This document shows, in pieces, positions 1 through 9,559 of a DNA stretch of 64,000 bases. Made by a program: the position numbers and the translations under genes. Position 1 is the first letter of the stretch. Every line of letters starts with the position of its first letter. The notes beneath the pieces are model-generated. The model was not told where the DNA came from, searched no databases, and saw nothing but the letters and a program-made list of their open reading frames with translations. Source of the DNA: JALZKA01 sp963721645 (GTDB taxonomy: Bacteria; Actinomycetota; Thermoleophilia; Solirubrobacterales; 70-9); assembly GCA_963721645.1 (NCBI GenBank), contig CAVRJK010000002.1, forward strand, positions 1,488,001 to 1,552,000, given 5' to 3'.

Positions 1-775
1 CAGAGGCCTGCTCGGCGCAGCCAGCCCGGCGATGAAGTCTGCTTCGTGGTGGGGTTGATCTCCGCGAGCCGCCACCAATCGTCGCCCCACTTGGTGGTCA
101 TGCCAGCTGCCATGACGGAGTCACCGCGAGTTCCGTACTCCCCCAGTCGGTCGCCGTGGATAGATCGTGCGGTCACCTGCTTCTCGTGATGGAGGTACGA
201 GAGACGGGTGACGACGACCGGACGTCCAGCTGAGCGGACGCGCAAGCAGTAATCGAAATCAGCGCCATACCCGACAGGGGCGAACGAGTCGGCATCCAGC
301 ATGCCCACGGCGTCGAGAGTGCTCCGCGGAACGAACATGCACGTGCCGTCGACAAAGGGCGCCGTGAAGTGACGGCCTTTGGCCGGTAGGTATGCACATC
401 GGCTGGGCTTCGCAGTCGCTGGTGGTTCCAGTAACAGTCGTAGGACGGACCGACCAGTCCGGCACCGGCTTCCTGCCAGCATCGGACGAGGCCCCGGATG
501 AAGCCGCTCGCCAGGCGGGTGTCGTTGTTCAGCCAGACGACCGCGGTGTGGTCCGGCGTCAACGTCTCCGCGGTGCCGTGGTTGGTCCCAGCCGCCCAGC
601 CAAGATTCTCCCTGGGACATAGCACCGTCTCTTGGGCGTGCCGCTCGTAGTCGCCGCGGTTGTCGACCACGGTTACGTCGATGGACTCCGGCTCTCGTCC
701 CAGATCTTCAAGCACGGCGTGCGTCATCGCCTGCTCTCCGTAGACGGGGATGACGATGAGGATGCGGCCCACCAC
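1..775 (-). pseudogene. Family 2 glycosyltransferase, frameshifted and cut by the window edge
   Basis: The N-terminus (VIPVYGE, then VVDNRGDY, then VVWLNNDTRL) is a GT-A fold family 2 glycosyltransferase of the rhamnosyltransferase-like type, which moves a sugar from a nucleotide donor onto a growing polysaccharide. The frame starting at GTG 775 loses homology after YRPKA. From about 383 a second frame continues it (KGRHFTAPFVDGTCMF, MLDADSFAPVGYGADFDYCL, SYLHHEKQ) and stays open to base 1. Reading CCGGCC as CCGGGCC at about 383 would restore one frame, so one base appears to be missing. It is divergent from the flippase gene. The 3' end lies outside the window. Confidence 0.75.
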
Positions 776-862
776 GGCTTCATCCTAGGACCATGTCCCG
801 CCCGTCGGCGCTCGCGCACGCCTGGCGCGGAGGCATTGACGAGGGGGTTAGCATCGGGTCGC

Positions 863-2416
863 GTGCGGGAAGACGCTGACGCCCCTGTCGACGGCTTTTC
901 GCCCGTCGACGAGCCTTCGCTGGGCTCTGACGATGCCGCACTTCGTCGCCGCGCCGAGATTGGAGAGGGAGCGCTCAGACATCGCGTTGCCAGAGGCACG
1001 ATCATCAACGCCGTTTTCCTGGTCGGCATCAACGCGCTGACCATCTTCCAGGGCCTGCTCGTCGCTCGCCTCCTCGGAGCCGCGGAGTACGGCTTGTGGG
1101 GGTTGCTGCTGATCATCTTCGGGACGCTGGCGTTTCTGAGTTCGGTCGGCCTGACCGACAAGTACATTCAGCAGGACCACCCGGACCAGGAGGCGGCGTT
1201 CCAGGTTGCCTTCACCCTGCAGGCGCTCCTGAGCGTCTTCTTCGCGATCGTTGCACTTGCGGCGGTCCCACTGAGTGCCCTCCTCTACGACGCGCCCGAG
1301 ATCGTGCTACCGGGGCTGCTGACCGCCCTCGCGATGCCGCTGATCGCGCTTGAAACTCCTGTGTGGGTTTTCTACCGCCGCATGGACTTCGCGCGCACCC
1401 GCCTGCTTTCAGCGGTCAGACCAGCGGTGATGTTCGTGGTAACGGTCCCGCTGGCGGCGGCCGGAGTGGGCTTTTGGTCACTCGTCATCGGCAGCCTCGC
1501 CGGCGTCGTCGCCGGCGCGGTCGCTTCTGTGGTCGTTTCGCCGTACAAGCTGCGGCTGCGATACGAGCGCGGCGCGGTCAGGGAGTACACGAGCTTTTCC
1601 TGGCCGATTCTGGCCAGCGCACTCATGACGGTTGTGACCTTCCAGGTGCCGGCCGCCATCGCGTCGCGCGCCATCGGTCCGGCGGCCATCGGGGCGATCA
1701 CGCTCACCTCGCAGATCACCCAGTACACCAAGCGCCTGGACCAGGTAGTCACGCATGCGCTCTACCCGGCTATCTGCGCCGTGAAGGACCAGCGTGACCT
1801 CCTCTTCGAGTCGTTTTCGAAGTCCAACCGTCTGGCAGTCATGTGGGGGTTTCCAGTCGGCGTCGGGGTCGCGCTGTTCGCGGACCAGCTGGTAGTCGCG
1901 GTCCTCGGTGACGATTGGGAGCTCGCGGTGCCGCTCATCCAGGTGCTTGGTCTAGCCGCGGCGATCGACCAGATCGGATTCAACTGGACCGCGATCGCCA
2001 GGGCGCGCGGGGAGACGCGGATCTTCGCGGTCCAGGGCGCACTCGTCTCGATCGCGGTCCTCGGCGTCGGCGTACCTCTGCTCATCTGGGAGGGGCTTTC
2101 CGGCTACGCCCTGGGCATCGGGGCGGGGACCCTGGTTGCACTCGGCGTCCGGTTCTACTATCTGATCCGGTTGTTTCCGGCCCTCAACGTGGTCAACCAC
2201 ATTTTTGGCGCCGTCACCCCCAGCATCCTGGCGGCCTTCACCATCTTGGTCAGTCGCGCCGCGCTTCCCTCGGGCGGGGGCGCGCTGCGTGTTGGCGCGG
2301 AGCTCCTCGCCTTTGCAGTCATCGCAATGGCGGCCACCTGGGCGACCGAGCGGGTCTTGCTGAAAGAGGCGTTCGGCTACCTACGTCGCGCAGCACGTCC
2401 CGCCCCTGCCGCATGA
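863..2416 (+). CDS. Wzx-type polysaccharide flippase (MATE/MOP superfamily)
   Basis: This is a polytopic membrane protein of about 517 residues in the lipopolysaccharide/teichuronic-acid flippase family. It should flip lipid-linked repeat units across the plasma membrane. The first helix begins at TIINAVFLVGINALTIFQG, followed by YGLWGLLLIIFG, and about a dozen hydrophobic segments run to the C-terminus. The frame is open from 632, but that stretch overlaps the divergent glycosyltransferase and has no membrane character. I chose GTG 863 (VREDADAPV), with GAGGGGG 16 bases upstream. The following membrane glycosyltransferase begins 8 bp after its stop. Confidence 0.8.
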   Translation: MREDADAPVDGFSPVDEPSLGSDDAALRRRAEIGEGALRHRVARGTIINAVFLVGINALTIFQGLLVARLLGAAEYGLWGLLLIIFGTLAFLSSVGLTDKYIQQDHPDQEAAFQVAFTLQALLSVFFAIVALAAVPLSALLYDAPEIVLPGLLTALAMPLIALETPVWVFYRRMDFARTRLLSAVRPAVMFVVTVPLAAAGVGFWSLVIGSLAGVVAGAVASVVVSPYKLRLRYERGAVREYTSFSWPILASALMTVVTFQVPAAIASRAIGPAAIGAITLTSQITQYTKRLDQVVTHALYPAICAVKDQRDLLFESFSKSNRLAVMWGFPVGVGVALFADQLVVAVLGDDWELAVPLIQVLGLAAAIDQIGFNWTAIARARGETRIFAVQGALVSIAVLGVGVPLLIWEGLSGYALGIGAGTLVALGVRFYYLIRLFPALNVVNHIFGAVTPSILAAFTILVSRAALPSGGGALRVGAELLAFAVIAMAATWATERVLLKEAFGYLRRAARPAPAA

Positions 2417-2423
2417 TCTTTCA

Positions 2424-4352
2424 ATGAGCGTCGTAGACCACCTGCTGCTGGGAGTCGTCACCATCGCTTTGGGGGCCGGCTCGATTCGCCTGGCCTCGAG
2501 CTTCGCCGACCACGGCCTGGAGCGGATACTCGTTGCCGCCACCTTCTTCGTGGCGGCGATCGTGGTCGAGACGATGGCGCTGGGGATGTTCGGCCTGGGG
2601 AGCACCCAGGCCGCGCTCGTGCTGGCAGCAGGCGCCACCGGCTTGCTGGCTCTCTGCTTCCTCCCCCGATCCGAGGTAAAGATCGGCGACGAGCTCGCTG
2701 ATTGGCTCAGAGAGGCCCCGACGGTGGCCATCGTCGGGCTTGCCAGCGCGCTCGGGGTCGGAGCGCTCTGGGCGGCCTGGGCTCTTTGGTCGCCAGTCGT
2801 TGGCGTGGACGGCGTCTACTACCACCTTCCACAGATGCTCCGGTGGTTCCAGGACGGAGCGCCCGGATCTGTTGACCGCATCAACTACATCTACGAGGTA
2901 GGCAGCTATCCGCTGACCAACGCCGTGGCCCAGACGTGGGGCCTTGGCATCTCCAAGAGCATGGTCACGATCTCGATCTGGCCCATGCTGAACATGTCGG
3001 TGCTGTGTCTCGCTGGATGGGTTGGACTTAGGAGGCTCAGCATCTCGCCCGGCGTGCGAGTGCTCGCGATTCTCGCTGTCGCAACCACTCCTGTGGCCTT
3101 GATCCAGCTCGCCGGGCCGCTCAACGACCTGCCCGCCCTCTCGTGGCTCGCGTGCGGCGCTGCACTGGTCGTGTGCTCAAGGGCGAACCCTCGCCTTCTG
3201 GTCCCGGCTGTGGTCGCGACCGGCCTGGCGATCGGAACCAAGACGATCGCGCTTCCGCTGGGCGTTGTGATCCTGCTCGCGGGACTCTTCCTGCATCGGA
3301 AGAACCTGCGACAGATGAGGGGGGTTCTCGCAGTTGGCTTCGCAGTCTTCTTCGTGGTCGGGGCCTTCTGGTATGTGCGGACATTCGTCGAACATGGCTC
3401 TCCGTTCTGGCCGTGGGCAGCAGCGCCCTGGGGCGATCCCGTTCCACCGTTCCTGCAGACGTACGAGCCGTTCCTCAGCGCCCCTCGGGAGACCCTGGCG
3501 GGAAGGCTCGACCTGTATGCCAGCTTCATGGCGGGGGCGGTCGTGATCCTCTCGTCGGCGTTGACGCTCGCTCTATTCAAAGGCGATCGCACCCTCAGAT
3601 GGCTGGGGGCCCTGTTGGCTGGGTTGCTGCTTCTCTGGGCATCGGCGCCGAGTACCGCAATCGCACCGATCTTCGACGGCTCCGTGTCCCAGACCCGCTA
3701 CCTGGTACCGGCCATCGGCTTGGCAGCCGTCGTCACCGCCCTGGCGAGCCGGGGGACGCGAAGGTTTGAGCTGGCTGCGCTCGGTGCGCTATCGATCGCC
3801 TTGATCTGGAATCTGGGACAGCTCTTTGCGGGTGAGTTCCCCGCGTCGCCGCCGGAGCCCGCCATCCTCGTCGCAGCTCTGGCGGGTGCTGGGCTCGGCG
3901 CCTCCGTAGCAATCCCCCTTCGCGGGAGGATCCCCGTCCCGCGGCCACTCCTCGCCGGGGCGGCCGTAGCGGCGGCTGCTGCCCTTCTTGCGCTGCCGGC
4001 AGACGGCTGGGTACGCCACCACTCAGAGCACAGAGCCAACTTCGATGCCGGCCTGGCCGAGTTCCTGTCCGCGCGCGAGGATTTCCGGGACGGCGATGAA
4101 CCGATTTGGATGGCTCCACTCCTTGCGGGGCCGCTCGCCGGCGATCGGCTCCGGCACGACATAAGGCTCATCCCAGCCAAGCTGCCGTGCCCGGAGGTTG
4201 CCCGCCTGAGGAGCGACGGGTGGGTGATCCTCCTCGAGGATCCGAACTGGACGGAGGCGATCGGATACTCGGTTGGCGGATGCCTGAAGGACGAGGCTCC
4301 GCTGGCCGTTATCGACGGATTCAGGATCTACCAGCCGCAGCCAGCGGGTTAG
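2424..4352 (+). CDS. Polytopic GT-C-like membrane glycosyltransferase
   Basis: This 642-residue protein has many transmembrane helices. Its first large extracytoplasmic loop contains VDGVYYHLPQMLRWFQDGA, which resembles the loop of GT-C enzymes that use polyprenyl-phosphate sugars as donors (GT39/GT83-like). The catalytic acid of that fold would be Asp in GVDGVYYH, but I cannot assign it firmly. It lies between the flippase and a GT2 gene, so a role in modifying or extending the exopolysaccharide outside the membrane is the likeliest reading. A non-enzymatic integral membrane protein is the alternative. Confidence 0.6.
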   Translation: MSVVDHLLLGVVTIALGAGSIRLASSFADHGLERILVAATFFVAAIVVETMALGMFGLGSTQAALVLAAGATGLLALCFLPRSEVKIGDELADWLREAPTVAIVGLASALGVGALWAAWALWSPVVGVDGVYYHLPQMLRWFQDGAPGSVDRINYIYEVGSYPLTNAVAQTWGLGISKSMVTISIWPMLNMSVLCLAGWVGLRRLSISPGVRVLAILAVATTPVALIQLAGPLNDLPALSWLACGAALVVCSRANPRLLVPAVVATGLAIGTKTIALPLGVVILLAGLFLHRKNLRQMRGVLAVGFAVFFVVGAFWYVRTFVEHGSPFWPWAAAPWGDPVPPFLQTYEPFLSAPRETLAGRLDLYASFMAGAVVILSSALTLALFKGDRTLRWLGALLAGLLLLWASAPSTAIAPIFDGSVSQTRYLVPAIGLAAVVTALASRGTRRFELAALGALSIALIWNLGQLFAGEFPASPPEPAILVAALAGAGLGASVAIPLRGRIPVPRPLLAGAAVAAAAALLALPADGWVRHHSEHRANFDAGLAEFLSAREDFRDGDEPIWMAPLLAGPLAGDRLRHDIRLIPAKLPCPEVARLRSDGWVILLEDPNWTEAIGYSVGGCLKDEAPLAVIDGFRIYQPQPAG

Positions 4353-4370
4353 CGGTTACCTTTCCGAACC

Positions 4371-5339
4371 GTGTCGCCTCCCCGTCCGCCTGACGTCTCG
4401 ATCGTTGTGTCCACCCGGAACCGCGCCTCCGACGTCGCGGAGCTCCTCGCCGCGCTCCCCGGCCAGACTCTCCCGCTTGATCAGTTCGAGGTGATCGTTG
4501 TCAATGACGGGTCTGAGGACGGCACCCAGGCCCTCCTCGACGAGGCGGCTGCGCGCGAGGACCTTGCCGTGCGCCCGATCCACCGGCCATCGTCGAGCGG
4601 TCCCGCCGTCGGCCGCGACGAGGGCTGGCGGGTCGCTCGGGCGCCACTGATCGCCTTCACCGACGACGATTGCGTGCCCGACCCGGAGTGGCTCGAACGC
4701 GGCCTCGAGGCCGCCTCCGCGAACCCCGGGGCGTTCGTGCAGGGGCGCACCGCCCCGCGTCCCGATCAGCTTGACCAGATGGGCCCCTGGTCACGGACCA
4801 TGGACGTGGCGGAGCTCGGGCCACACTTCCCGGCGACCAACGTGTTCTACCCGCGAGGCGTGCTAGAGGCGCTTGACGGCTGGGACACGGATACGTACGC
4901 GGAGGCTGCCGGCGGAGAGGACACCGACCTCGCCTGGCGGGCGATCGAGTCGGGAGTCCCCCCCATCTACGAGCCCCGCTCCCTCACCTTTCACGCCGTC
5001 ACTCACGCCGGCGCGCGCGGCAAGCTTCGCGTGGCCGCCCGCAAGACGGCGTCGCTGCCCTTCGCCCACCACCCCGGAGCCCGGGCGCACTTCATCCTTG
5101 GAGTGTTCCGCAAGCCGGTCCACCTCCACCTGACGCTTGCGGTGGCGGGGCTCTTGATCTCTCGCAGGGTGCCTTGGCTCGGGTTCGCGCTATCGATCCC
5201 CTACCTCCGGGCTGTGCGGGCGCGCGGGATCATCGAGGGTGGCGGCCCACGCTTGTGGCCGTTCTTCTTGCTCCACGACCTGGTCGAGATCTACGCGACC
5301 CTCACGGTCGCCGCGAAGACCCGGCGCCTCATGATCTGA
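4371..5339 (+). CDS. Family 2 glycosyltransferase
   Basis: This 322-residue GT-A glycosyltransferase starts at GTG with VSIVVSTRNRASDVAELL, the usual first beta strand. The donor-binding Asp is in VNDGSEDGT, the metal-binding DXD-like motif is FTDDDC, and the later acceptor-site motif is GGEDTDLAWR (ED). The last 80 residues include a hydrophobic stretch (LTLAVAGLLISRRVPWLGF) and suggest membrane association. It follows the GT-C gene by 18 bp and precedes a DPM-like enzyme, so the genes probably form one operon. Its sugar specificity cannot be read from sequence. Confidence 0.85.
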   Translation: MSPPRPPDVSIVVSTRNRASDVAELLAALPGQTLPLDQFEVIVVNDGSEDGTQALLDEAAAREDLAVRPIHRPSSSGPAVGRDEGWRVARAPLIAFTDDDCVPDPEWLERGLEAASANPGAFVQGRTAPRPDQLDQMGPWSRTMDVAELGPHFPATNVFYPRGVLEALDGWDTDTYAEAAGGEDTDLAWRAIESGVPPIYEPRSLTFHAVTHAGARGKLRVAARKTASLPFAHHPGARAHFILGVFRKPVHLHLTLAVAGLLISRRVPWLGFALSIPYLRAVRARGIIEGGGPRLWPFFLLHDLVEIYATLTVAAKTRRLMI

Positions 5340-5404
5340 GGTTCAACGCCGGCCACCGCACCGCGGTCTGGTCCGGACTGCGCCCCGCCGAGGTTCCAGA
5401 GCCT

Positions 5405-6415
5405 ATGATCGCGATCTTGTCCGAGCAGCCAGATGCCACGCGCCCACAGCCTGCCGAACGGCATCTGGGCCTCGTCAGTGTGGTCGCCCCCATGCACAAC
5501 GAGGCGGGCACAGCGGAAGCCTTCGTAGACCGGGTCAAGTCTGCGCTCGAGGGGTTGAACTGGGAGCTGATCGCCGTGAACGACGGCTCCTCCGACGACA
5601 CGGCCGAAATTCTTGCCCGCCTTGCCAAGAGCGACCAGCGAGTGAAGACGATCCACCTTTCGCGGAACTTCGGCCATCAGGCCGCGATCACCGCCGGGCT
5701 CGACCGCGCTCGGGGCGACGCCGTTGTGACGATCGACGCCGACCTGCAGGATCCGCCCGAGGTGATCCCGCGGATGATCGACGAGTGGAGGCGCGGCGCC
5801 TTCGTCGTGCACGGCGTCCGGGATCGCCGCGCCGGCGAGCCGCGCTGGCGGCTCAGGATGATCCGTGTCTTCTATCGGCTTTTTGGGCGGCTCGCCAGGC
5901 TCGAGACCGTCGGCAACTCAGGCGACTTCAGACTGATCGATCGCCGGGCCCTCGAGGTGCTCGAAAGCATGCCGGAGCGCAATCGCTTCCTACGCGGAAT
6001 GTCGGTCTGGGTGGGGTTTGAGCAAGCCACCGTCACTTACGACCGCGACGCGCGGTTCGCCGGCGAGACGAAGTACCCGCTCCACAAGCTGATCGAGCTT
6101 GCGTTCGACGGAATCGCATCGTTCTCATACCTGCCGCTTCGGTTCGCCGCAATCCTCGGCGTCATCGTGAGCTTCCTCGCGCTGCTTGCGATCCCGGCGG
6201 TCGTCATTCTCAGAATCGCCGGCGAGTACGTGCCGGGGGTCGCCTCGCTCACGATCGTGATGCTCCTCCTCGGAGGCATTCAACTCCTCACCATTGGCAT
6301 CATGGGTGAGTATCTGGGTCGAGCGTACGAAGAGCTCAAGCGCCGTCCGCTCTACGTCATCAGCGAAACGCGCAACCTGTCGCCGCCCGATCCGCGCGCG
6401 CAAGACCGCTCGTGA
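5405..6415 (+). CDS. Polyprenyl-phosphate glycosyltransferase (DPM1/GtrB-like)
   Basis: This 336-residue family 2 enzyme has an N-terminal catalytic domain and two C-terminal membrane helices (FAAILGVIVSFLALLAIPAV and LTIVMLLLGGIQLLTIGIMG). The motifs are VVAPMHNEAG, VNDGSSDDT, IDADLQDPPE (the DXD signature of this subfamily) and GNSGDFRLIDR. Such enzymes load a sugar onto undecaprenyl phosphate for later use by GT-C transferases, which fits the GT-C gene just upstream. I chose ATG 5405; the open frame from 5174 overlaps the preceding gene. Its stop overlaps the next start by 4 bases. Confidence 0.88.
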   Translation: MIAILSEQPDATRPQPAERHLGLVSVVAPMHNEAGTAEAFVDRVKSALEGLNWELIAVNDGSSDDTAEILARLAKSDQRVKTIHLSRNFGHQAAITAGLDRARGDAVVTIDADLQDPPEVIPRMIDEWRRGAFVVHGVRDRRAGEPRWRLRMIRVFYRLFGRLARLETVGNSGDFRLIDRRALEVLESMPERNRFLRGMSVWVGFEQATVTYDRDARFAGETKYPLHKLIELAFDGIASFSYLPLRFAAILGVIVSFLALLAIPAVVILRIAGEYVPGVASLTIVMLLLGGIQLLTIGIMGEYLGRAYEELKRRPLYVISETRNLSPPDPRAQDRS

Positions 6416-7152
6416 GAGACGGCTACCGCGGCGTAACGCTGTCGGTCGAGGACCGGCACTGGTGGTACCGGGGGCGCCGGGCGATCATCCGCTCGCTGCT
6501 GGCCGGAGCCAACCCTCCTCGCCCTGCGAGCGTCCTCGACGCGGGCTGTGGAGGCGGCGGGAACCTCGAAGAGCTTGCTCGGCTGGGCCCGGTGGTCGGC
6601 ATCGAGCCCGCCGGGCGGTCGCTCGAGGCCGCAAGAGCCCGACGCGTTGGCGAGGTCGTCGAGGGCGTCATCGAGGAGCTGCCCTTCGAAGCCGCGCTGT
6701 TCGACGTGGTAGCGACCTTGGACGTCATCGAGCATGTAGACGACGACGTCGGCGCGCTCGCAGAGCTCCGGCGCGTGACGAAACCCGGTGGCCATCTCCT
6801 CGTAACCGTCCCCGCGTACCAGCGGCTCTACGGCCCCCACGATGTCGCCAACGACCATCGCCGCCGCTACGACGCGGCAATGCTGGGCGAGGCTGGGGTC
6901 GCAGCCGGATGGGCCCCAAACCTGGTGAGCTACTTCAACTCGCTGGCGCTGCCGGTAGCGGCGGCGCATCGAGCCGTCCAGAAGCGCCAACTCGGCTCAG
7001 GAGCGCCGCCGGTATCCGATTTCGAGCGAACACCGCCGTGGCTCGACGGTGTGCTCTCCCTCCCGATGAAAGCGGAAGCGCGCTGGCTTGGCCGCGGGTG
7101 GAGTATCCCCGCCGGGCTTTCGGTTTGTGCGCTTTTCAGAAACCCCGCGTGA
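6412..7152 (+). CDS. Class I SAM-dependent methyltransferase
   Basis: The 246-residue protein has the SAM-binding motif I VLDAGCGGGGNLEEL, the acidic motif II in VVGIEPAG, and ATLDVIEHVDDD as motif III/IV, all typical of methyltransferase family 11. The N-terminus EDRHWWYRGRR is characteristic of methyltransferases found in polysaccharide loci. It starts at GTG 6412 in a GTGA overlap with the DPM-like gene, so translation is probably coupled. Sugar or lipid-carrier methylation is likely, but the substrate is not evident. Confidence 0.85.
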   Translation: MRDGYRGVTLSVEDRHWWYRGRRAIIRSLLAGANPPRPASVLDAGCGGGGNLEELARLGPVVGIEPAGRSLEAARARRVGEVVEGVIEELPFEAALFDVVATLDVIEHVDDDVGALAELRRVTKPGGHLLVTVPAYQRLYGPHDVANDHRRRYDAAMLGEAGVAAGWAPNLVSYFNSLALPVAAAHRAVQKRQLGSGAPPVSDFERTPPWLDGVLSLPMKAEARWLGRGWSIPAGLSVCALFRNPA

Positions 7153-8342
7153 CCCTGCGAGTCGCAATGTTCGCCCTCCTTGCCCTCGCGTTCGCGTCAT
7201 GTGGGGATGACGAGCCCGCTGAGGCGCAGCGCTGGGACCGTGAGCAGTTCGGAGTGAATGGCCAGCTTCTCCTGCAGGAGGAGACGAAGACGCCCGACAG
7301 TCCGCTCGTGGAGCGCAGCCTCACAGAAATCGCGAACCTGGGTGCGGGGTTTGTCCGCGCCAACCTGATCTGGCCCGAGATCGAGCCGACGCCGCCGCCA
7401 CTCGGCGGACCGCGCTCATACGACCTCCGCGGCCTGGACGCATGGGTTGGCGCGCTCGCACGGCACGGACTTCGCTGGCAGGCGCTGATCATGGGCATCC
7501 CGACGCCGGCGTGGGCCGGCCTTCCGCCGGAGACGGGCTGCGGTTTTCGCTCCGCGCCAAGCGGCACCGAGGACTTCGCAGCACTCGCTGCGGCCATCGC
7601 GGAGCGATACGGAACGGGCGGCTCCTTCTGGCGAGAGAACCCTGACCTCGACTATTTGCCGGTCACCCACTACGAGCTCTGGAACGAGGAGAATCACGGC
7701 GCGTTCTGGTGCCCGGTCCCCGATCCCGAAGCCTACGCCGACCTCACCACCGCCGCCGCCGAGCGGGTACGCGCTGCCGATCCCAGCGCGAAGCTGATCC
7801 TTGGCGCGCTCGCGAACTTCCACGAGACGGTGCCACTCGAGACAGGCGCACCGAAGACGGCCGCGGACGAGTTCGTCGAAAGAATGGTCGACCGCCAGCC
7901 CGACCTGCCCGAGTTGATCGACGTCGTGGCGGCGCATCCATACGCTCAGGAGCCTCGACTCGTGTTGCAAGAGATCGCGTGGTTTCGCAGCATCCTTGAC
8001 GACGCGGGGTTCGCGGAAACACCGATGACCATCAACGAGTTTGGCTGGGACACCAAGGGGAGCCTCCCGGGCTACCTCGAGCCCGTCTCGGAGGAGACGC
8101 GAGCCGACTATGTGGCCGAGGTCACCGCCGCTGCGACGTCATCCGATTGCGGACTGGTAGCTCTCGCGCCACACACCTGGACGTCGCCTGAGCAGAACGA
8201 GGAGGATCCCGCGGAGTGGTTCGGCATCGCCGATCCGAAGACGGGCAAGCCGTACGAGACCGCCGAGCGCTACGGGCAGGAGATCCGGGCCGCGCAGGCC
8301 GGTGCCAACGGACTTACCCCGTGCGAGGAGCTCGGGGCATGA
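7149..8342 (+). CDS. Secreted lipoprotein glycoside hydrolase-like TIM barrel
   Basis: The N-terminus is a short signal ending in a lipobox (LAFASC, lipidated Cys at residue 18), so it should be anchored on the outer face of the membrane. The rest is a GH39/GH5-like (clan GH-A) beta/alpha barrel. WNEENHGAFW supplies the acid/base Glu180 and TINEFGW supplies the nucleophile Glu297, so both catalytic residues are present. It starts at GTG 7149, overlapping the methyltransferase stop; ATG 7167 is possible. Its place in the locus suggests trimming or cutting of the exopolysaccharide. Confidence 0.75.
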   Translation: MTLRVAMFALLALAFASCGDDEPAEAQRWDREQFGVNGQLLLQEETKTPDSPLVERSLTEIANLGAGFVRANLIWPEIEPTPPPLGGPRSYDLRGLDAWVGALARHGLRWQALIMGIPTPAWAGLPPETGCGFRSAPSGTEDFAALAAAIAERYGTGGSFWRENPDLDYLPVTHYELWNEENHGAFWCPVPDPEAYADLTTAAAERVRAADPSAKLILGALANFHETVPLETGAPKTAADEFVERMVDRQPDLPELIDVVAAHPYAQEPRLVLQEIAWFRSILDDAGFAETPMTINEFGWDTKGSLPGYLEPVSEETRADYVAEVTAAATSSDCGLVALAPHTWTSPEQNEEDPAEWFGIADPKTGKPYETAERYGQEIRAAQAGANGLTPCEELGA

Positions 8343-9559
8343 GGGCGCGACTCGCGTGCCTTCCGGCGCCGCTACGGGTGGCCCTTGTCGTCCTCGCGAT
8401 CCACGCCGCGTGGATCGCCGCGTTCTTCGCGGCGGGTCACGAGATTCGGGACTTCATCAGGCTTGGACCGTACTTCGTGAACCTGAGTGCCGAGAGCGAC
8501 GTGATTGCGCTCGACTTCGACTACGAGTATCCCCAGAATCGCGACGACAAGCGCGAGGGACTCGGATTCGACGGCCAGTTCTACTACTTCATCGCCGCGG
8601 ACCCCGCGGAGGCGCACCACCACATCGACGACCCTCCGTACCGCTACAGCCGCATCCTCTACCCGATGGCATCGCGCGTCTTCGGCGGCGGCGATCCCGA
8701 CGCCATCCCGTACGCGATGCTCGCGCTGAACTGGCTTGCCCTCGGACTCGGGGCTGCCGCGATGGCGGCGTGGTTCAAGCGGAAAAGTTTCTCACCATGG
8801 CTGGGACTCCTTTTCGGGCTCTACCCCGGCTTTGCGATCGCGCTCCAGCGCGACCTCACAGAGATCTTCGGGTATTCCCTCCTCGCCTGTGCCATCTACC
8901 TCTTCGACTTCGGCGGCAAACGCGGCCTCTACCTCGCCGCGGGGGTGTTCGCGCTGGCGGCGCTCTCCAGGGAAACTACCGCCCTCTTCGCCCTGCTGTA
9001 TCTGGGCTCGATCCTGCTCGGCCGCCCGAACGCGACCTTGAACGAGGACGCGAGCAGATCGGAGCGCTGGCGAAGCGCAATCGTGTTCGGCGCAGTCTCT
9101 CTGATCCCGATCGGGGCTTGGACGATCTTCCTCTGGATCTGGCTCGGCCCGGCCGAGACCGGCGCCAAAGATCTCGGGCCGCCGTTCATCGGCCTCTTCA
9201 CCGCGGACTGGGAGCTGGAGCGCCAGCCCGTGATGATCGCCTTCTGTGCGATCCCGGCGTTGCTGGCCAGCGCCGTGTCTATCTCCGCTTGGAAGGAGGG
9301 GCGCGGCCGGCTCGAGATGGCTTGCGTGCTTTCGAACACCCTGTTCGTGATCGTGTTCGCCGCCGAGATCATCTGGATGTCCTCGTACACCACGATGGGG
9401 CGCGCCTCGGCCGGGATCTTCCTCGGAACCCTGCTCCTGATCCCTTACCTGTGGAACCGCAGCCCGGCGATGCGTCGCGGCCTCGTCGTCGCGGTGGCTC
9501 TCTGGATGGCGATGCTACCGGCGGTCGCGATCTACGGCTTTACGGACTTCCAAGTCTGA
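8339..9559 (+). CDS. Polytopic membrane protein, EPS locus
   Basis: This 406-residue protein starts at ATG 8339 in an ATGA overlap with the glycosidase gene. It has an N-terminal helix, a soluble loop with FDGQFYYFIAADP, then about nine helices. The layout (an aromatic-rich first loop with Asp, then helix pairs) resembles GT-C family mannosyltransferases and uncharacterised membrane proteins of Thermoleophilia-like polysaccharide loci. I do not recognise a named family. Its 3' end overlaps the convergent GT4 gene by 20 bp. Confidence 0.65.
   Translation: MRARLACLPAPLRVALVVLAIHAAWIAAFFAAGHEIRDFIRLGPYFVNLSAESDVIALDFDYEYPQNRDDKREGLGFDGQFYYFIAADPAEAHHHIDDPPYRYSRILYPMASRVFGGGDPDAIPYAMLALNWLALGLGAAAMAAWFKRKSFSPWLGLLFGLYPGFAIALQRDLTEIFGYSLLACAIYLFDFGGKRGLYLAAGVFALAALSRETTALFALLYLGSILLGRPNATLNEDASRSERWRSAIVFGAVSLIPIGAWTIFLWIWLGPAETGAKDLGPPFIGLFTADWELERQPVMIAFCAIPALLASAVSISAWKEGRGRLEMACVLSNTLFVIVFAAEIIWMSSYTTMGRASAGIFLGTLLLIPYLWNRSPAMRRGLVVAVALWMAMLPAVAIYGFTDFQV

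Noticed and set aside
632..862. N-terminal extension of the flippase from ATG 632
   Set aside because: This stretch is antisense to the divergent glycosyltransferase, is Arg/Pro/Asp rich and has no membrane character; the flippase homology begins after 863.
6294..7148. Long upstream extension of the glycosidase frame
   Set aside because: It lies inside the DPM-like and methyltransferase genes, which have clear motifs; the lipoprotein signal begins at 7149.
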